A stretch of DNA of 64,000 nucleotides from Mitsuokella sp. oral taxon 131 str. W9106 (GCF_000469545.1 NZ_KI273072.1:62001-126000); one strand, 5' to 3'. Positions 25,963 to 35,099 are shown, numbered from the stretch's first letter. Notes: generated from the letters alone by a model not told the origin. A program made the numbers and translations.

Positions 25963-26817
25963 ATGAATCTTTGGTTTACGGAGCATCATACGCCGCACGT
26001 GCGTTTTTCGATCCAAGTGGATCGCCAGATCTACTCGGCGCAGAGCGAGTTTCAGCGCATTGACATTTTCGAGTCCGAGGAGTTTGGGCGATTTTTGACG
26101 CTCGACGGCTACATGATGCTGACGGAGAAGGACGAGTTCATCTACCATGAGATGATGGTGCACGTGCCGATGTGCGTGCATAAGGACGTGCGCGACGTGC
26201 TCGTGATCGGCGGCGGAGACGGCGGGACGGTGCGCGAGCTGCTGCGCTACGGGAAAATCCGCCGCATCGACCTCGTCGAGATCGACGCGCTCGTCGTCGA
26301 GGCGTGCGGGAAGTACCTGCCGCAGACGGCCGCGGGGCTAAGGGATCCGCGCGTTTCCATCCACTACGAGGACGGGCTGAAGTTCGTGCGCCACGCGCAC
26401 GATGCCTACGACCTCATTCTCGTCGACTCGACTGACCCGTTCGGCCCGGGCGAAGGGCTTTTCACGAAAGAGTTTTACGGGAACTGCTGCAAGGCGCTGC
26501 GCGAGGACGGCATTATGGTCAATCAGCACGAGAGCCCGTTTTATGCGGCGGACGCCGAGGCGATGCAGCGCGCGCACAAGCGCATTGCGCTCTCGTTCCC
26601 GATCTGCCGCGTCTATCAGGCGCACATCCCGACGTACCCGTCGGGGCATTGGCTCTTCGGCTTCGCCTCGAAGCGCTACGCGCCGGTCCTAGGCGTCGAC
26701 TGGGCGCGCTGGAAGGCGCTCAAAATCCCGACGCGCTATTACAACACGAAACTGCACGCGGGCGCGTTTGCCCTGCCGACGTATGTGGAGGAGATGCTGC
26801 GCCATGTTGAAGGATAA
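25963..26817 (+). CDS. speE: Spermidine synthase (polyamine aminopropyltransferase)
   Basis: 284 residues, full family length. N-terminal beta domain FESEEFGRFLTLDGYMMLTE, then the methyltransferase-like fold with VLVIGGGDGGTVRELLRYG (decarboxylated-SAM loop), DLVEIDALVVEACGKYLP and the catalytic DLILVDSTDPFGPGEGLF. It transfers an aminopropyl group from decarboxylated SAM (SpeD) to putrescine or cadaverine. It overlaps the agmatinase gene by 14 bases. Confidence 0.95.
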   Translation: MNLWFTEHHTPHVRFSIQVDRQIYSAQSEFQRIDIFESEEFGRFLTLDGYMMLTEKDEFIYHEMMVHVPMCVHKDVRDVLVIGGGDGGTVRELLRYGKIRRIDLVEIDALVVEACGKYLPQTAAGLRDPRVSIHYEDGLKFVRHAHDAYDLILVDSTDPFGPGEGLFTKEFYGNCCKALREDGIMVNQHESPFYAADAEAMQRAHKRIALSFPICRVYQAHIPTYPSGHWLFGFASKRYAPVLGVDWARWKALKIPTRYYNTKLHAGAFALPTYVEEMLRHVEG

Positions 26818-27679
26818 TGTCGAAACGTTTCTCGGCTGCGATACGCCGTACGGGGAAGCGCGCATCGTGCTCTTCGGCGCGCCGTTCGACTCGACGACGT
26901 CGTTTCGCCCCGGCACGCGCTTTGCGAGCCGCACGATGCGCGCGGAATCATACGGGCTGGAGACGTACAGTCCGTATCTCGACCTCGACATGGAGGAGGC
27001 GCGCGTTTTCGACGGCGGCGACCTCGAACTCTGCTTCGGCGATACGGAGCGCGCGCTCGGCGATATCGAAGCGTTTGCGCACGGCATCCTCATGGACGGG
27101 AAAAAGCCTTTCCTCGTCGGCGGCGAGCATCTCGTGACCTTGCCCGTCCTGCGCGCGATGAAGGAGAGGTATGACGATCTCGCCATCCTCCATTTCGACG
27201 CGCATACGGATCTGCGCGAGGAATACCTTGGCGCGCGGCTCTCGCACGCGACGGTCATGCGCCGCGCCTGGGAGCTCGTCGGCGACGGGGGGCTCTTTCA
27301 ATTCGGCATACGGAGCGGCGAGCGCGCGGAATTCTACTGGGCGCGCGAGCACACGCAGTTGCAGAAGTTCGACTTCACGGGACTGCAGGAAACGATGGAG
27401 CGGCTTGCAGGGCGCCCCGTCTACCTCACCGTCGATCTCGACGTGCTCGATCCGAGCGTCTTCCCCGGCACGGGGACGCCGGAGCCGGGCGGCGTGACGT
27501 TCCTCGATTTGCTCGGTGCCGTGCGCTGCGTCCTGCGCCATGATCCTATCGTCGGCTGCGACATGGTGGAGCTCTCGCCGCACTACGACGCGAGCGGCGC
27601 ATCGACGGCCGCCGCGCTGAAGCTTTTGCGCGAAATGCTGCTCGCATGGGAAGCGCCGCAGATCCGCGCTGCAATATGA
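26804..27679 (+). CDS. speB: Agmatinase / ureohydrolase
   Basis: 291 residues of the arginase-agmatinase family. Mn2+-site motifs are visible: GGEHLVTLPVLRA, AILHFDAHTDLREEY and YLTVDLDVLDPSVFPGTGTP followed by EPGG. It hydrolyses agmatine to putrescine and urea, linking the decarboxylase upstream to SpeE. ATG 26804 lies within the end of speE; an ATG at 26768 is in frame but deeper in speE. Confidence 0.93.
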   Translation: MLKDNVETFLGCDTPYGEARIVLFGAPFDSTTSFRPGTRFASRTMRAESYGLETYSPYLDLDMEEARVFDGGDLELCFGDTERALGDIEAFAHGILMDGKKPFLVGGEHLVTLPVLRAMKERYDDLAILHFDAHTDLREEYLGARLSHATVMRRAWELVGDGGLFQFGIRSGERAEFYWAREHTQLQKFDFTGLQETMERLAGRPVYLTVDLDVLDPSVFPGTGTPEPGGVTFLDLLGAVRCVLRHDPIVGCDMVELSPHYDASGASTAAALKLLREMLLAWEAPQIRAAI

Positions 27680-27705
27680 GGGATTGCCTGCATGGGAGAA
27701 CATGA

Positions 27706-27737
27706 GACGAACGTACGGAAGGACGAACGTACGGAAG
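27706..27737 (+). repeat. Two tandem copies of a 16-bp repeat
   Basis: The unit gacgaacgtacggaag occurs twice head-to-tail in the 132-base gap between speB and the dehydrogenase gene. The unit contains the palindromic core CGTACG. It may be a slippage product or an operator pair; nothing in the sequence decides. Confidence 0.7.
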
Positions 27738-27811
27738 GGAAGCATGAAAAGAATGCGTGGAAACCGTCGGAATACGGGCGGATCAGCGGATAAAAGAGGA
27801 GGAATCTTACC

Positions 27812-29011
27812 ATGGGAAAGGCTTTGATCATCGGCGCAGGCGGCGTCGCAGGCGTCGCGATCCACAAGTGCTGCCAGAACAGCGAGGCGTTTGATGCCAT
27901 CTGCATCGCGAGCCGCACGAAGTCGAAATGCGACGCGTTCAAGGAAAAGCTCGGCGGCGGCAAGACGAAAATCACGACGGCAGAGGTGGACGCAAACGAT
28001 GTCGCGGCGCTCACGCGGCTCATTGAGCGCGAGGCGCCCGACGTCGTCCTGAACCTCGCGCTCCCGTATCAAGACCTCTCCATCATGGACGCGTGCCTCG
28101 CCACGAAGACGAGCTACGTCGATACGGCGAACTACGAGCCGGAGGACACGGCGAAGTTCGAGTACAAATGGCAATGGGCGTACCGCGCGCGATTCGAGGA
28201 AGCAGGCATCACGGCACTGCTTGGCTCCGGCTTCGACCCCGGTGTGACGGGGGTATTTTCCGCCTATGCGCTCAAACACCAGTTCGATGAGATTCACTAT
28301 ATCGATATATTGGACTGCAATGCGGGCGACCACGGCTACCCGTTCGCGACGAATTTCAACCCCGAGATCAACATCCGCGAGATCTCGGCGAGGGGCAGCT
28401 ACTGGGAGAACGGCGGCTGGGTCGAGACGGAGCCGATGGAGATAAAGCGCGTCTACGACTTCCCTGAGATCGGCAGGAAGGATATGTACCTCCTGCACCA
28501 CGAGGAACTCGAATCGCTCGCGAAGAACATTCCCGGCATCCGCCGCATCCGCTTCTTCATGACGTTCGGCGAAAGCTATCTGACGCATCTGAAGTGCCTG
28601 GAAGATGTCGGCATGACGTCCATCGAGCCGATTGAATTTGAGGGCAGGAAGATCGTGCCGCTTCAGTTTCTGAAGGCCGTCCTCCCCGATCCCGCGAGCC
28701 TCGGTCCGCGCACGAAGGGCAAGACGAACATCGGCTGCATTTTCCGCGGCGTGAAGGATGGCAAGGAAAAAACCTACTACCTCTACAACGTCTGCGACCA
28801 TGAAGCGTGCTACAAGGAAGTCGGCTCGCAGGCCGTCTCCTACACGACTGGCGTTCCTGCGATGATCGGCGCGATGCTCGTCATGAACGGCACGTGGAAA
28901 AAGCCCGGCGTCCATAACATCGAGGAGTTCGATCCCGACCCCTTCATGGCGGCACTCAATCGCTGGGGCCTCCCGTGGAAGGAAAGCTTCTCGCCGGAGC
29001 TCGTTGACTGA
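27812..29011 (+). CDS. Carboxynorspermidine/carboxyspermidine dehydrogenase (saccharopine-dehydrogenase family)
   Basis: 399 residues with an N-terminal NAD(P)-binding ALIIGAGGVAGVAIHKC motif and the lysine/saccharopine-dehydrogenase-like second domain (GSGFDPGVTGVFSAYALKH, FNPEINIREIS). CASDH reductively condenses aspartate semialdehyde with putrescine or diaminopropane to carboxyspermidine or carboxynorspermidine. AGGAGGAAT precedes ATG 27812. The decarboxylase for its product follows with a one-base overlap, which makes the functional assignment firm. Confidence 0.92.
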   Translation: MGKALIIGAGGVAGVAIHKCCQNSEAFDAICIASRTKSKCDAFKEKLGGGKTKITTAEVDANDVAALTRLIEREAPDVVLNLALPYQDLSIMDACLATKTSYVDTANYEPEDTAKFEYKWQWAYRARFEEAGITALLGSGFDPGVTGVFSAYALKHQFDEIHYIDILDCNAGDHGYPFATNFNPEINIREISARGSYWENGGWVETEPMEIKRVYDFPEIGRKDMYLLHHEELESLAKNIPGIRRIRFFMTFGESYLTHLKCLEDVGMTSIEPIEFEGRKIVPLQFLKAVLPDPASLGPRTKGKTNIGCIFRGVKDGKEKTYYLYNVCDHEACYKEVGSQAVSYTTGVPAMIGAMLVMNGTWKKPGVHNIEEFDPDPFMAALNRWGLPWKESFSPELVD

Positions 29012-30195
29012 TGGGGGCACTCGGTGCGTACAGCGTGGGCGCGCTCGGCGCATACGAGGCATACCGCGCGCTCTTTGCAGAGGTGCCGACGCCCGCGTAC
29101 CTCGTCATGGAAGACCGCCTGCGCGCGAACCTCGCCATCTTGAAAAAGCTCCAGGAGGAGACGGGCGTGCGCGTCCTGCTCGCGCAGAAGGCATTCTCGA
29201 TGTTTCATTTCTATCCGCTCATCGCGCAGTACCTATCGGGCACGGCGGCGAGCGGGCTCTATGAGGCAAGGCTCGCGCACGACTTCATGCCGAATCGGGA
29301 GAACCACGTTTTTTCGCCTGCCTATCGCGCAGCCGACATGGCAGAAATCGCGCAGATTGCCGATCACGTCGTATTCAACTCCTTTTCCCAGTGGGAGGCG
29401 CTCGGCAGGGGTGCGCTCGCGGCTGGCTGCACCTGCGGCCTTCGGATCAATCCCGAGCATTCGACGCAGGAGACGGCGATTTACGACCCGTGCGCTTCTG
29501 GCTCGCGTCTCGGCATCCGCCGGTGCGATTTTCGGGAGGAGCTGCTCGCGGGCATCACGGGGCTTCACTTCCATACGCTCTGCGAGCAGGGCGCAGAGCC
29601 GCTCGCGGAGACGCTCGACGCCGTCGAGGAGAAGTTCGGCGCGTACCTGCCGCGGATGAAGTGGATCAATTTCGGCGGCGGCCATCACATCACGCGCAAA
29701 GGGTATGACATCCCGCTCCTTCGGCAGTGCATTTCGCGCATGCAGGAGAAATACGGGCTCACGGTCTACATCGAGCCGGGCGAGGCGGTGGCACTCGATG
29801 CGGGGTTCCTCGTCACCGAGGTGCTCGAAATCGTCTCCGCCGATACGCCCGTCGCCATCCTGGACACGTCGGCGGCGTGCCACATGCCGGACGTGTTCGA
29901 AATGCCCTACCGCCCGCCGCTGCTCGGCGCAGGCGAGGCGGGAGAACGAGCGTATGCCTACGTGCTCGCTGGTCCTACGTGCCTCGCAGGCGACACGATT
30001 GGCACGTATTCCTTCGATGCGCCGCTCGCGATCGGCGACCGCCTCGTATTCGGCGACATGGCGATCTACACGATGGTCAAGAACAACACCTTCAATGGAA
30101 TGCCGCTGCCCGCGATCTGCGCCGCGAAACCGGGGGGCGAGGTCGAGATCGTGCGGCGGTTCGGCTACGAGGATTTTCGGATGCGCCTGTCGTAA
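29011..30195 (+). CDS. nspC: Carboxynorspermidine decarboxylase
   Basis: 394 residues of the alanine-racemase-fold group IV decarboxylases. PLP lysine is about Lys60 in VLLAQKAFSMFHFYP; GLHFHTLCEQG, WINFGGGHHITRKGYD and YIEPGEAVALDAGFL are the expected conserved blocks, and GPTCLAGDTIGTYSF lies near the active-site Cys. It decarboxylates carboxy(nor)spermidine to (nor)spermidine. The N-terminus carries a short internal repeat (GALGAYSV / GALGAYEA) absent from typical members, so an internal start is possible. Last gene of the operon. Confidence 0.92.
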   Translation: MGALGAYSVGALGAYEAYRALFAEVPTPAYLVMEDRLRANLAILKKLQEETGVRVLLAQKAFSMFHFYPLIAQYLSGTAASGLYEARLAHDFMPNRENHVFSPAYRAADMAEIAQIADHVVFNSFSQWEALGRGALAAGCTCGLRINPEHSTQETAIYDPCASGSRLGIRRCDFREELLAGITGLHFHTLCEQGAEPLAETLDAVEEKFGAYLPRMKWINFGGGHHITRKGYDIPLLRQCISRMQEKYGLTVYIEPGEAVALDAGFLVTEVLEIVSADTPVAILDTSAACHMPDVFEMPYRPPLLGAGEAGERAYAYVLAGPTCLAGDTIGTYSFDAPLAIGDRLVFGDMAIYTMVKNNTFNGMPLPAICAAKPGGEVEIVRRFGYEDFRMRLS

Positions 30196-30225
30196 AAGCC
30201 GTAAATAAATATGGAAGGCAAAATA

Positions 30226-30266
30226 AAATGCCAACGGGCGACTGGATTCGCTCGCTGGCATTTTTT
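30226..30266 (+). terminator. Intrinsic terminator after the polyamine operon
   Basis: AAATGCCA at 30226-30233 pairs with TGGCATTT, with additional inner pairs, and the right arm runs into six T (30261-30266). The other side of the stem is also A-rich, so it can terminate the convergent PfkB gene from the minus strand too. Confidence 0.8.
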
Positions 30267-30292
30267 GTGTGCCTGTGTGACGCGGTGCGATT

Positions 30293-31216
30293 CTAGGCGC
30301 GTTCCCTCAAAAACGCATCTAGCTCCTTCCGGTTCGGCAGGGCACTCCGGCCGCCGAGTGCCTGCGTGTTCATTGCCGCGACGGCGGCAGCGAGGCGCGC
30401 GGCCTCGGAAACGGTTTTTCCGCGCGTGAGGGCGTAGAGAAAGGCGCCGTGGTAGCTGTCGCCGCAGCCCGTCGTGTCGATGACGTGCGCCATTTGGCAG
30501 GCACGCTGATGGATGACCTCGCCGCCGCGCTCCATGAGCCATGAGCCGCGCACGCCGTCGGTCACCCCCGCGATTTTCGTATGGGACGTGAAGAGGGCGC
30601 GAACCATTTCCGCGCAGTCCGTGCAGCCCGTATGCTTTTCCGCGAAGTCGCGCGCGACGATGCAGATATCCGCCTGCTCTGCCAGCGTGCGCATTTCCGA
30701 GCGGTATCGGTCTGCCCCGCCGTCAAAGGAAATGCAGACGCCTGCGGCACATGCCGTGCGCATGGCCTCTTCGAGAATCCCCATGTGTCGTCCGTTGATA
30801 TGGAGCACACTGGCATAGGGGATGCGCGACAGGATGCCGTTTCTTGCGGCGGGGGACAGATTCTCCGTCCCGCCGCGCTGGAAATAGACGGCGCGCTCGC
30901 CCTTTTGGTTCACGAGGATGCTCGCGACGGCAGATGCTGCGCCGGGAAGGAAATGCAGGGCGCGCGTATCGACCCCGTAGGTCTGAAAGTCTGCACAGAT
31001 GGCACGCCCCGCAGCATCGTCTCCCAGCTCGTCGAGCATTTGGCAGGCGGCACCGAGTTTTGCTGCCGCCGCAAGTGCCGTTGCGACGGGACCGCCGCCT
31101 TCCATCTTGACGGCGCGCGCCTCGTGCACCGCACGCCCTGTGGGGAAATCCTCTACGGCCGTCAGGATGTCGAGCGTGGAAGCGCCGATGCCGATGAGGT
31201 CAAAGACCGCAGTCAT
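30293..31216 (-). CDS. PfkB-family carbohydrate kinase
   Basis: 307 residues, ribokinase-like. The N-terminal signature is GGGPVATALAAAAKLGA; the C-terminal signature with catalytic Asp is VIDTTGCGDSYHGAFLYAL. Substrate not determined; its start overlaps the stop of the ascorbate-type IIC gene by four bases, so it probably phosphorylates the sugar, or a dephosphorylated intermediate, handled by that PTS. Last gene of the minus-strand operon. Confidence 0.88.
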   Translation of the reverse strand: MTAVFDLIGIGASTLDILTAVEDFPTGRAVHEARAVKMEGGGPVATALAAAAKLGAACQMLDELGDDAAGRAICADFQTYGVDTRALHFLPGAASAVASILVNQKGERAVYFQRGGTENLSPAARNGILSRIPYASVLHINGRHMGILEEAMRTACAAGVCISFDGGADRYRSEMRTLAEQADICIVARDFAEKHTGCTDCAEMVRALFTSHTKIAGVTDGVRGSWLMERGGEVIHQRACQMAHVIDTTGCGDSYHGAFLYALTRGKTVSEAARLAAAVAAMNTQALGGRSALPNRKELDAFLRERA

Positions 31217-32580
31217 TCCTCTTCCTCGTAGTAGTTGATGACGTTCGACTTCGTCTTCAGGAACGAGGGGATGACGAGCACGGCGAGGAGAATGGCGAGG
31301 ATCGCGTAGACGCCCGTCATGCCGACCGCATTTGCCGCCTGCCCGATGAGGATGCCGAGCACGCCGAAGTCCGCGTCGCCGAACGTCGTGTTCTGGAAGC
31401 CGAGCGAGCCGAGGACGGGCAGGAGCAGCGCAGGCAGGAAGGTAATCGCAAGGCCGTTGATGAAGGCGCCGAACGCTGCGCCGCGCCTGCCGCCTGTCGC
31501 GTTCCCGAAGATGCCTGCCGTCGCGCCGCAGAAGAAGTGCGGCACGAGACCCGGAATGATGAGCACGCCGCCCACTGCGCCGAGGATGAGCATGCCGATG
31601 ATGCCGCCGATGAAGGAGCTGAGGAAGCCGATGACGACAGCCGTCGGCGCATAGGTGAAGAATACTGCGCAGTCCACGGCGGGGATCGCGTTCGGGATGA
31701 TTTTCGTCGCGACGCCCTGGAAGGCGGGGATGAGGTCGCCGAGGATCATGCGGACGCCGGCGTAGACGACGGTGACGCCGACGGCGAACTGCAGGGCGGC
31801 CATCAGCGCGAAGAGGAACGGCGACATCGAGCCGGAGAGCGTCGCGACATAGCTAGGACCTGCTGCAATCGCCGCGATGAGGTAGATGACCATCATCGTG
31901 AGCGCCGTCGACACCGTCGTATCGCGCAGGAACCCCCATTTTTCCGGGATTTCGATTTTTTCCGTGCTGTCTTCCGGCTTCCCGGCGAACTTTCCCGCCC
32001 AGGCGGAGAGGTAGTAGCCGAGACTGCCGAAATGCCCCATGGCGATTTCGTCGCCTTCCGTCACCTGCATCGTGTAGTGCTGGCCGATTGCCGGCGAGAT
32101 GGAGCTCCATGCGCCGAGGATGAATCCACCCACGAGGATGAGCTGCGTGCCCGAAAAGCCCGATGCGCCGAGCACGGCGGAGAGCAGGCATGCCATGAAG
32201 AAGCTATGATGGCCGGTCAGAAAGACGTATTTGTACTTCGTGAAGCGCGCGATGAGGAGATTGAAAATAAGTCCTACGACCAGAATGCTCATCGTCTCGA
32301 CGCCGAGCATTTTCTGTGCGACGGAGGTAATGGCCTCGTTGTTCGGCACGACGCCCGCGATGTGGAATCCCGTCTCGATCATCTTGCCGAGCGGGTCGAG
32401 ATTGGAGACGATGACACCAGCGCCCGCACTGAGCATGAGGTAGCCGAGTATGGGCTTGAGCGTTCCCGTCATGACTTTGTGGGCGGGACGCCTGAGGGCA
32501 ACAAGTCCGATGAAGGACACGATGCCGATTAGGAGCGCGGGCTGCGAGAGCACGTCGCGCAAAAATTCCAGGATTTCCAT
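31213..32580 (-). CDS. ulaA-like: PTS transporter subunit IIC, ascorbate (UlaA/GAT) type
   Basis: 455 residues with about ten membrane segments. LLIGIVSFIGLVALRRPAHK, LTGHHSFFMACLLSAVLG, QHYTMQVTEGDEIAMGHFGS and PGLVPHFFCGATAGIFGNAT match the UlaA family (PF03611). It translocates and, with IIB, phosphorylates its substrate. True L-ascorbate specificity is not assured: no UlaD/E/F/G catabolic genes are adjacent; a PfkB kinase is instead. Confidence 0.88.
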   Translation of the reverse strand: MEILEFLRDVLSQPALLIGIVSFIGLVALRRPAHKVMTGTLKPILGYLMLSAGAGVIVSNLDPLGKMIETGFHIAGVVPNNEAITSVAQKMLGVETMSILVVGLIFNLLIARFTKYKYVFLTGHHSFFMACLLSAVLGASGFSGTQLILVGGFILGAWSSISPAIGQHYTMQVTEGDEIAMGHFGSLGYYLSAWAGKFAGKPEDSTEKIEIPEKWGFLRDTTVSTALTMMVIYLIAAIAAGPSYVATLSGSMSPFLFALMAALQFAVGVTVVYAGVRMILGDLIPAFQGVATKIIPNAIPAVDCAVFFTYAPTAVVIGFLSSFIGGIIGMLILGAVGGVLIIPGLVPHFFCGATAGIFGNATGGRRGAAFGAFINGLAITFLPALLLPVLGSLGFQNTTFGDADFGVLGILIGQAANAVGMTGVYAILAILLAVLVIPSFLKTKSNVINYYEEEE

Positions 32581-32617
32581 AGCTTATGCCTTCCTTTCTG
32601 AAAAAGTCCATGCCTGC

Positions 32618-32908
32618 TTATTTTTCCGCTGCTTCCTTTGCCGAGGACTGAAGGAGTTCCAAAACGTCCTCCTTGATCTTCTTCTTGTTGATGTAGCTGC
32701 GGACAATGCCGACCTTTTTGCCTTCAAATTGATAGGCGAGTTCCTTCACGGTGATGATGAGGTCGCAGGGATGTCCCTGCGCTGCATTGAAATCGAGTGA
32801 TTCCACTTGGGCGGCGATCCCGTTTTCCTCGCAGATTTCCTCGATCTTCATTTTGAGCATCAGGCTGCTGCCGATGCCGTTCCCGCAGACGGTGATGATG
32901 TTGAGCAT
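32618..32908 (-). CDS. ulaB-like: PTS subunit IIB, ascorbate/lactose-cellobiose fold
   Basis: 96 residues. The phosphocysteine is Cys8 in ITVCGNGIGSSLMLKMKI, the diagnostic P-loop of this IIB class; HPCDLIITVKELA follows. It carries the phosphoryl group from IIA to the substrate bound by IIC. Encoded 37 bases before the IIC gene and 24 bases after the regulator. Confidence 0.92.
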   Translation of the reverse strand: MLNIITVCGNGIGSSLMLKMKIEEICEENGIAAQVESLDFNAAQGHPCDLIITVKELAYQFEGKKVGIVRSYINKKKIKEDVLELLQSSAKEAAEK

Positions 32909-32932
32909 GCTGCTTCCTCCTTTGCCATGCGG

Positions 32933-35050
32933 TCAGATCTCTTCCTGCAATTTTCCTAGGACGTAGGCATGCGCTTCCTTTTCCGTGCGCCGTGCGCAGA
33001 TCCCATCGCAGAAGCCCTCGTCCTCGAAGAGCACCATTAGGTCGGAGAGGACTTTCAGGTGCTGCACCTTGTCGACGGCGCAGAGAAAGACGACGACGCG
33101 CACGGGGTCGTAGTCGGGATTTCCAAAGGGAATGGGATCTTCCAGCGTGAGGATGGCGACGCCCACGCGCTTTGCCCCATCTTCCGGACGCGCATGCGGC
33201 ATGGCGAGCCCCGGCGCGATCACGATGTAGGGTCCCATCTCTCGCACGGTGCGGAGCATGGCCTCGGTATAGCGTTCTTCCGCCATGCCGAGGCGCTGCA
33301 TCATTGCGCCGCCATAGCGCACGGCAGCTTCCCAGTCCGCTGCCTTGACCCGCAGCGCGAGGCAGTCCTCGGTCAGTACATCCTTTAGCATAGGCATCTC
33401 TCCTTTCGAAGCAGCGGATTCTCCCTGCGTATCGAGGAGTGCGGCAAGCTCGTCGAGCAGCTTGGGGGAATCCAGGATAATCGCGTGGCGCGTCACGGCC
33501 TGCATCACGCCCTGCAGCAGCGATTCCGGCGCGCGCCGCCGAAGCGGCAGATGGCTTCCGAGCCGCAGGAGGTCGCGCTGCGTGAGGAGCGGCGCGACGC
33601 GAATGCAGGGCGGCGCGCAAGAACCGCATAGCAGCGCTTTCGGCAGCTCCACCGTCGTGATGATGAGCTCGGGAGCCGTTTCGGATAGTGCCTGCTGCGC
33701 TTGCCTGCGCGATACGGCCGCCATGATTTCCACGTTGAAAAATTTGCGCACTTTGGCGGCGATGAGTTCCGACGTGCCGATGCCGTGGTCGCAGACGACG
33801 AGCACGCGCCGTTTCTCCTCGCGAAGCCGTCCGTGCCGCTCGAGCGCCGCTCCGAAATGCAGGACGAAGTAGGCGACCTCGGCATCGCAAAACCGGCTTC
33901 CCGCCCACTCCTCCGCAGGGGCAAGCGCCTCGCGCACGGCCTCGAAAAGCCAGCTGTATTCCGCGCGGATCTCCGCAAGCAGCGGGTTTTCGATGGGAAC
34001 GCCTTGCTGCAGGCGGGAAATGGCAGGCCGCAGATGCGCGAAAAAGCCCTGAAACAGGCGCTCGTCGCGCGCCATAGCGGCATCGTTCAGCAGCGTGCCC
34101 ATGCACACCAGGATGCGCCCGGCGAGCGTATGAAGCGTGAACTCGGACGGATCGAAATCCCGCTCGTCGGCAGAAAGCCCGCTGCAGGAAAGCTGCAGGG
34201 CAATCGCGTGCTGCTCCGCGCGGGAAATGCTAAGATGAAAGCGTCGGGAAAGCCGTGCGGCAATCTTTTGCGCGGCGGCCTGCTCTCTCGGTGTGCGGCT
34301 TTCCTCGCATGGCATGGGAAGGGCGTTTCCGCCCCTCTGGCGCAGGGTGAGGATGGCGAGATGGAGCACGAGGGCAGAAAACCCCGTTTCGGAAAAGACG
34401 ACTGAAAGCGCGCCTTCCGCCTCGTGGATGCAGCGCTCGTAGAACGCGAAATCCGCTGCGTGGAGCTGGCCTTCAAACACGCGGGCAAGCACGTTGCGGC
34501 GCGCATCCTGCGGCGCGAGTGCAAGTTCTTCCTGCATGTGGTGTGCAAAGAGGCGAAATGCCATGGCGCGTATGGCGGATTCGTCTCCCGCAAGGCGGAT
34601 CCCGCGATTGGGCGCTGCCTCCACGCGAAATCCTGCACGGTGCGCGAGCACCTTTATCTGATGGACGTCGCGCACGATCGTTGCGCGGCTGACCGAAAGC
34701 TGCTCGGCCAAAAGCTCCATGCTGACGTAGGCCTGCTGGGACAAAAGGAAGGAAAAAATGCGCTGCGAGCGCTCCTCCGGCGATGGCGCGTATAGGTTCC
34801 CCTGGCGCTCGGAGAGGAGTGCCCGCAGCGAGGCGTTCCCGCGCACATCCGCAGGCAGCAGAATCCCGTTTCGCGCACTGCGGAGAAGCGGCGGAAGATG
34901 CATCTCGCGCAGGGTGTCATCCAAAAATTTCAAATGGTACTGCACGGAGCGCGTCGAGCGGTTGGTTTTTTCCGCAATCTCCCGCACGAGCAGCGGTCGG
35001 TCAGCGCGCCGAAGGACGCGCAGAATTTCCAGACAGCGTTCGTTAAACAT
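32933..35050 (-). CDS. PRD-containing transcriptional regulator with C-terminal IIB- and IIA-like domains
   Basis: About 705 residues, MtlR/LicR/ManR-type. N-terminal helix-turn-helix (REIAEKTNRSTRSVQYHLKF) and a second one (ELLAEQLSVSRATIVRDVHQ), PRD domains with conserved His, a IIB-like segment (RVLVVCDHGIGTSELIAAKV) and a mannitol/fructose-type IIA ending APGLAMPHARPEDG with the phospho-His. Start at 35050: AAGGAGGAGCAG lies just before it, better than the upstream in-frame start at 35089. No free IIA gene is nearby, so its IIA domain may phosphorylate the IIB protein as well as sense PTS state. It likely activates its own operon. Confidence 0.88.
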   Translation of the reverse strand: MFNERCLEILRVLRRADRPLLVREIAEKTNRSTRSVQYHLKFLDDTLREMHLPPLLRSARNGILLPADVRGNASLRALLSERQGNLYAPSPEERSQRIFSFLLSQQAYVSMELLAEQLSVSRATIVRDVHQIKVLAHRAGFRVEAAPNRGIRLAGDESAIRAMAFRLFAHHMQEELALAPQDARRNVLARVFEGQLHAADFAFYERCIHEAEGALSVVFSETGFSALVLHLAILTLRQRGGNALPMPCEESRTPREQAAAQKIAARLSRRFHLSISRAEQHAIALQLSCSGLSADERDFDPSEFTLHTLAGRILVCMGTLLNDAAMARDERLFQGFFAHLRPAISRLQQGVPIENPLLAEIRAEYSWLFEAVREALAPAEEWAGSRFCDAEVAYFVLHFGAALERHGRLREEKRRVLVVCDHGIGTSELIAAKVRKFFNVEIMAAVSRRQAQQALSETAPELIITTVELPKALLCGSCAPPCIRVAPLLTQRDLLRLGSHLPLRRRAPESLLQGVMQAVTRHAIILDSPKLLDELAALLDTQGESAASKGEMPMLKDVLTEDCLALRVKAADWEAAVRYGGAMMQRLGMAEERYTEAMLRTVREMGPYIVIAPGLAMPHARPEDGAKRVGVAILTLEDPIPFGNPDYDPVRVVVFLCAVDKVQHLKVLSDLMVLFEDEGFCDGICARRTEKEAHAYVLGKLQEEI

Positions 35051-35071
35051 CTGCTCCTCCTTTCTCGTTTT

Positions 35072-35077
35072 ATTATA
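35072..35077 (-). promoter_or_regulatory. Probable -10 box of the PTS operon
   Basis: TATAAT on the minus strand, 22 bases upstream of the regulator start codon. A good -35 is not seen at 17 bases (TGTTCT), consistent with an activator-dependent promoter. Confidence 0.5.
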
Positions 35078-35099
35078 CAAAACAATCAAAAATAAGAAC

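Noticed and set aside
26948-29062. 704-codon minus-strand frame across speB and the dehydrogenase gene
   Set aside because: Antisense shadow of two well-identified genes with an Arg-rich, motif-free product.
31537-32532. 331-codon plus-strand frame, very rich in Asp/Glu/His
   Set aside because: Antisense to the PTS IIC gene; composition is the complement pattern of a hydrophobic membrane gene.
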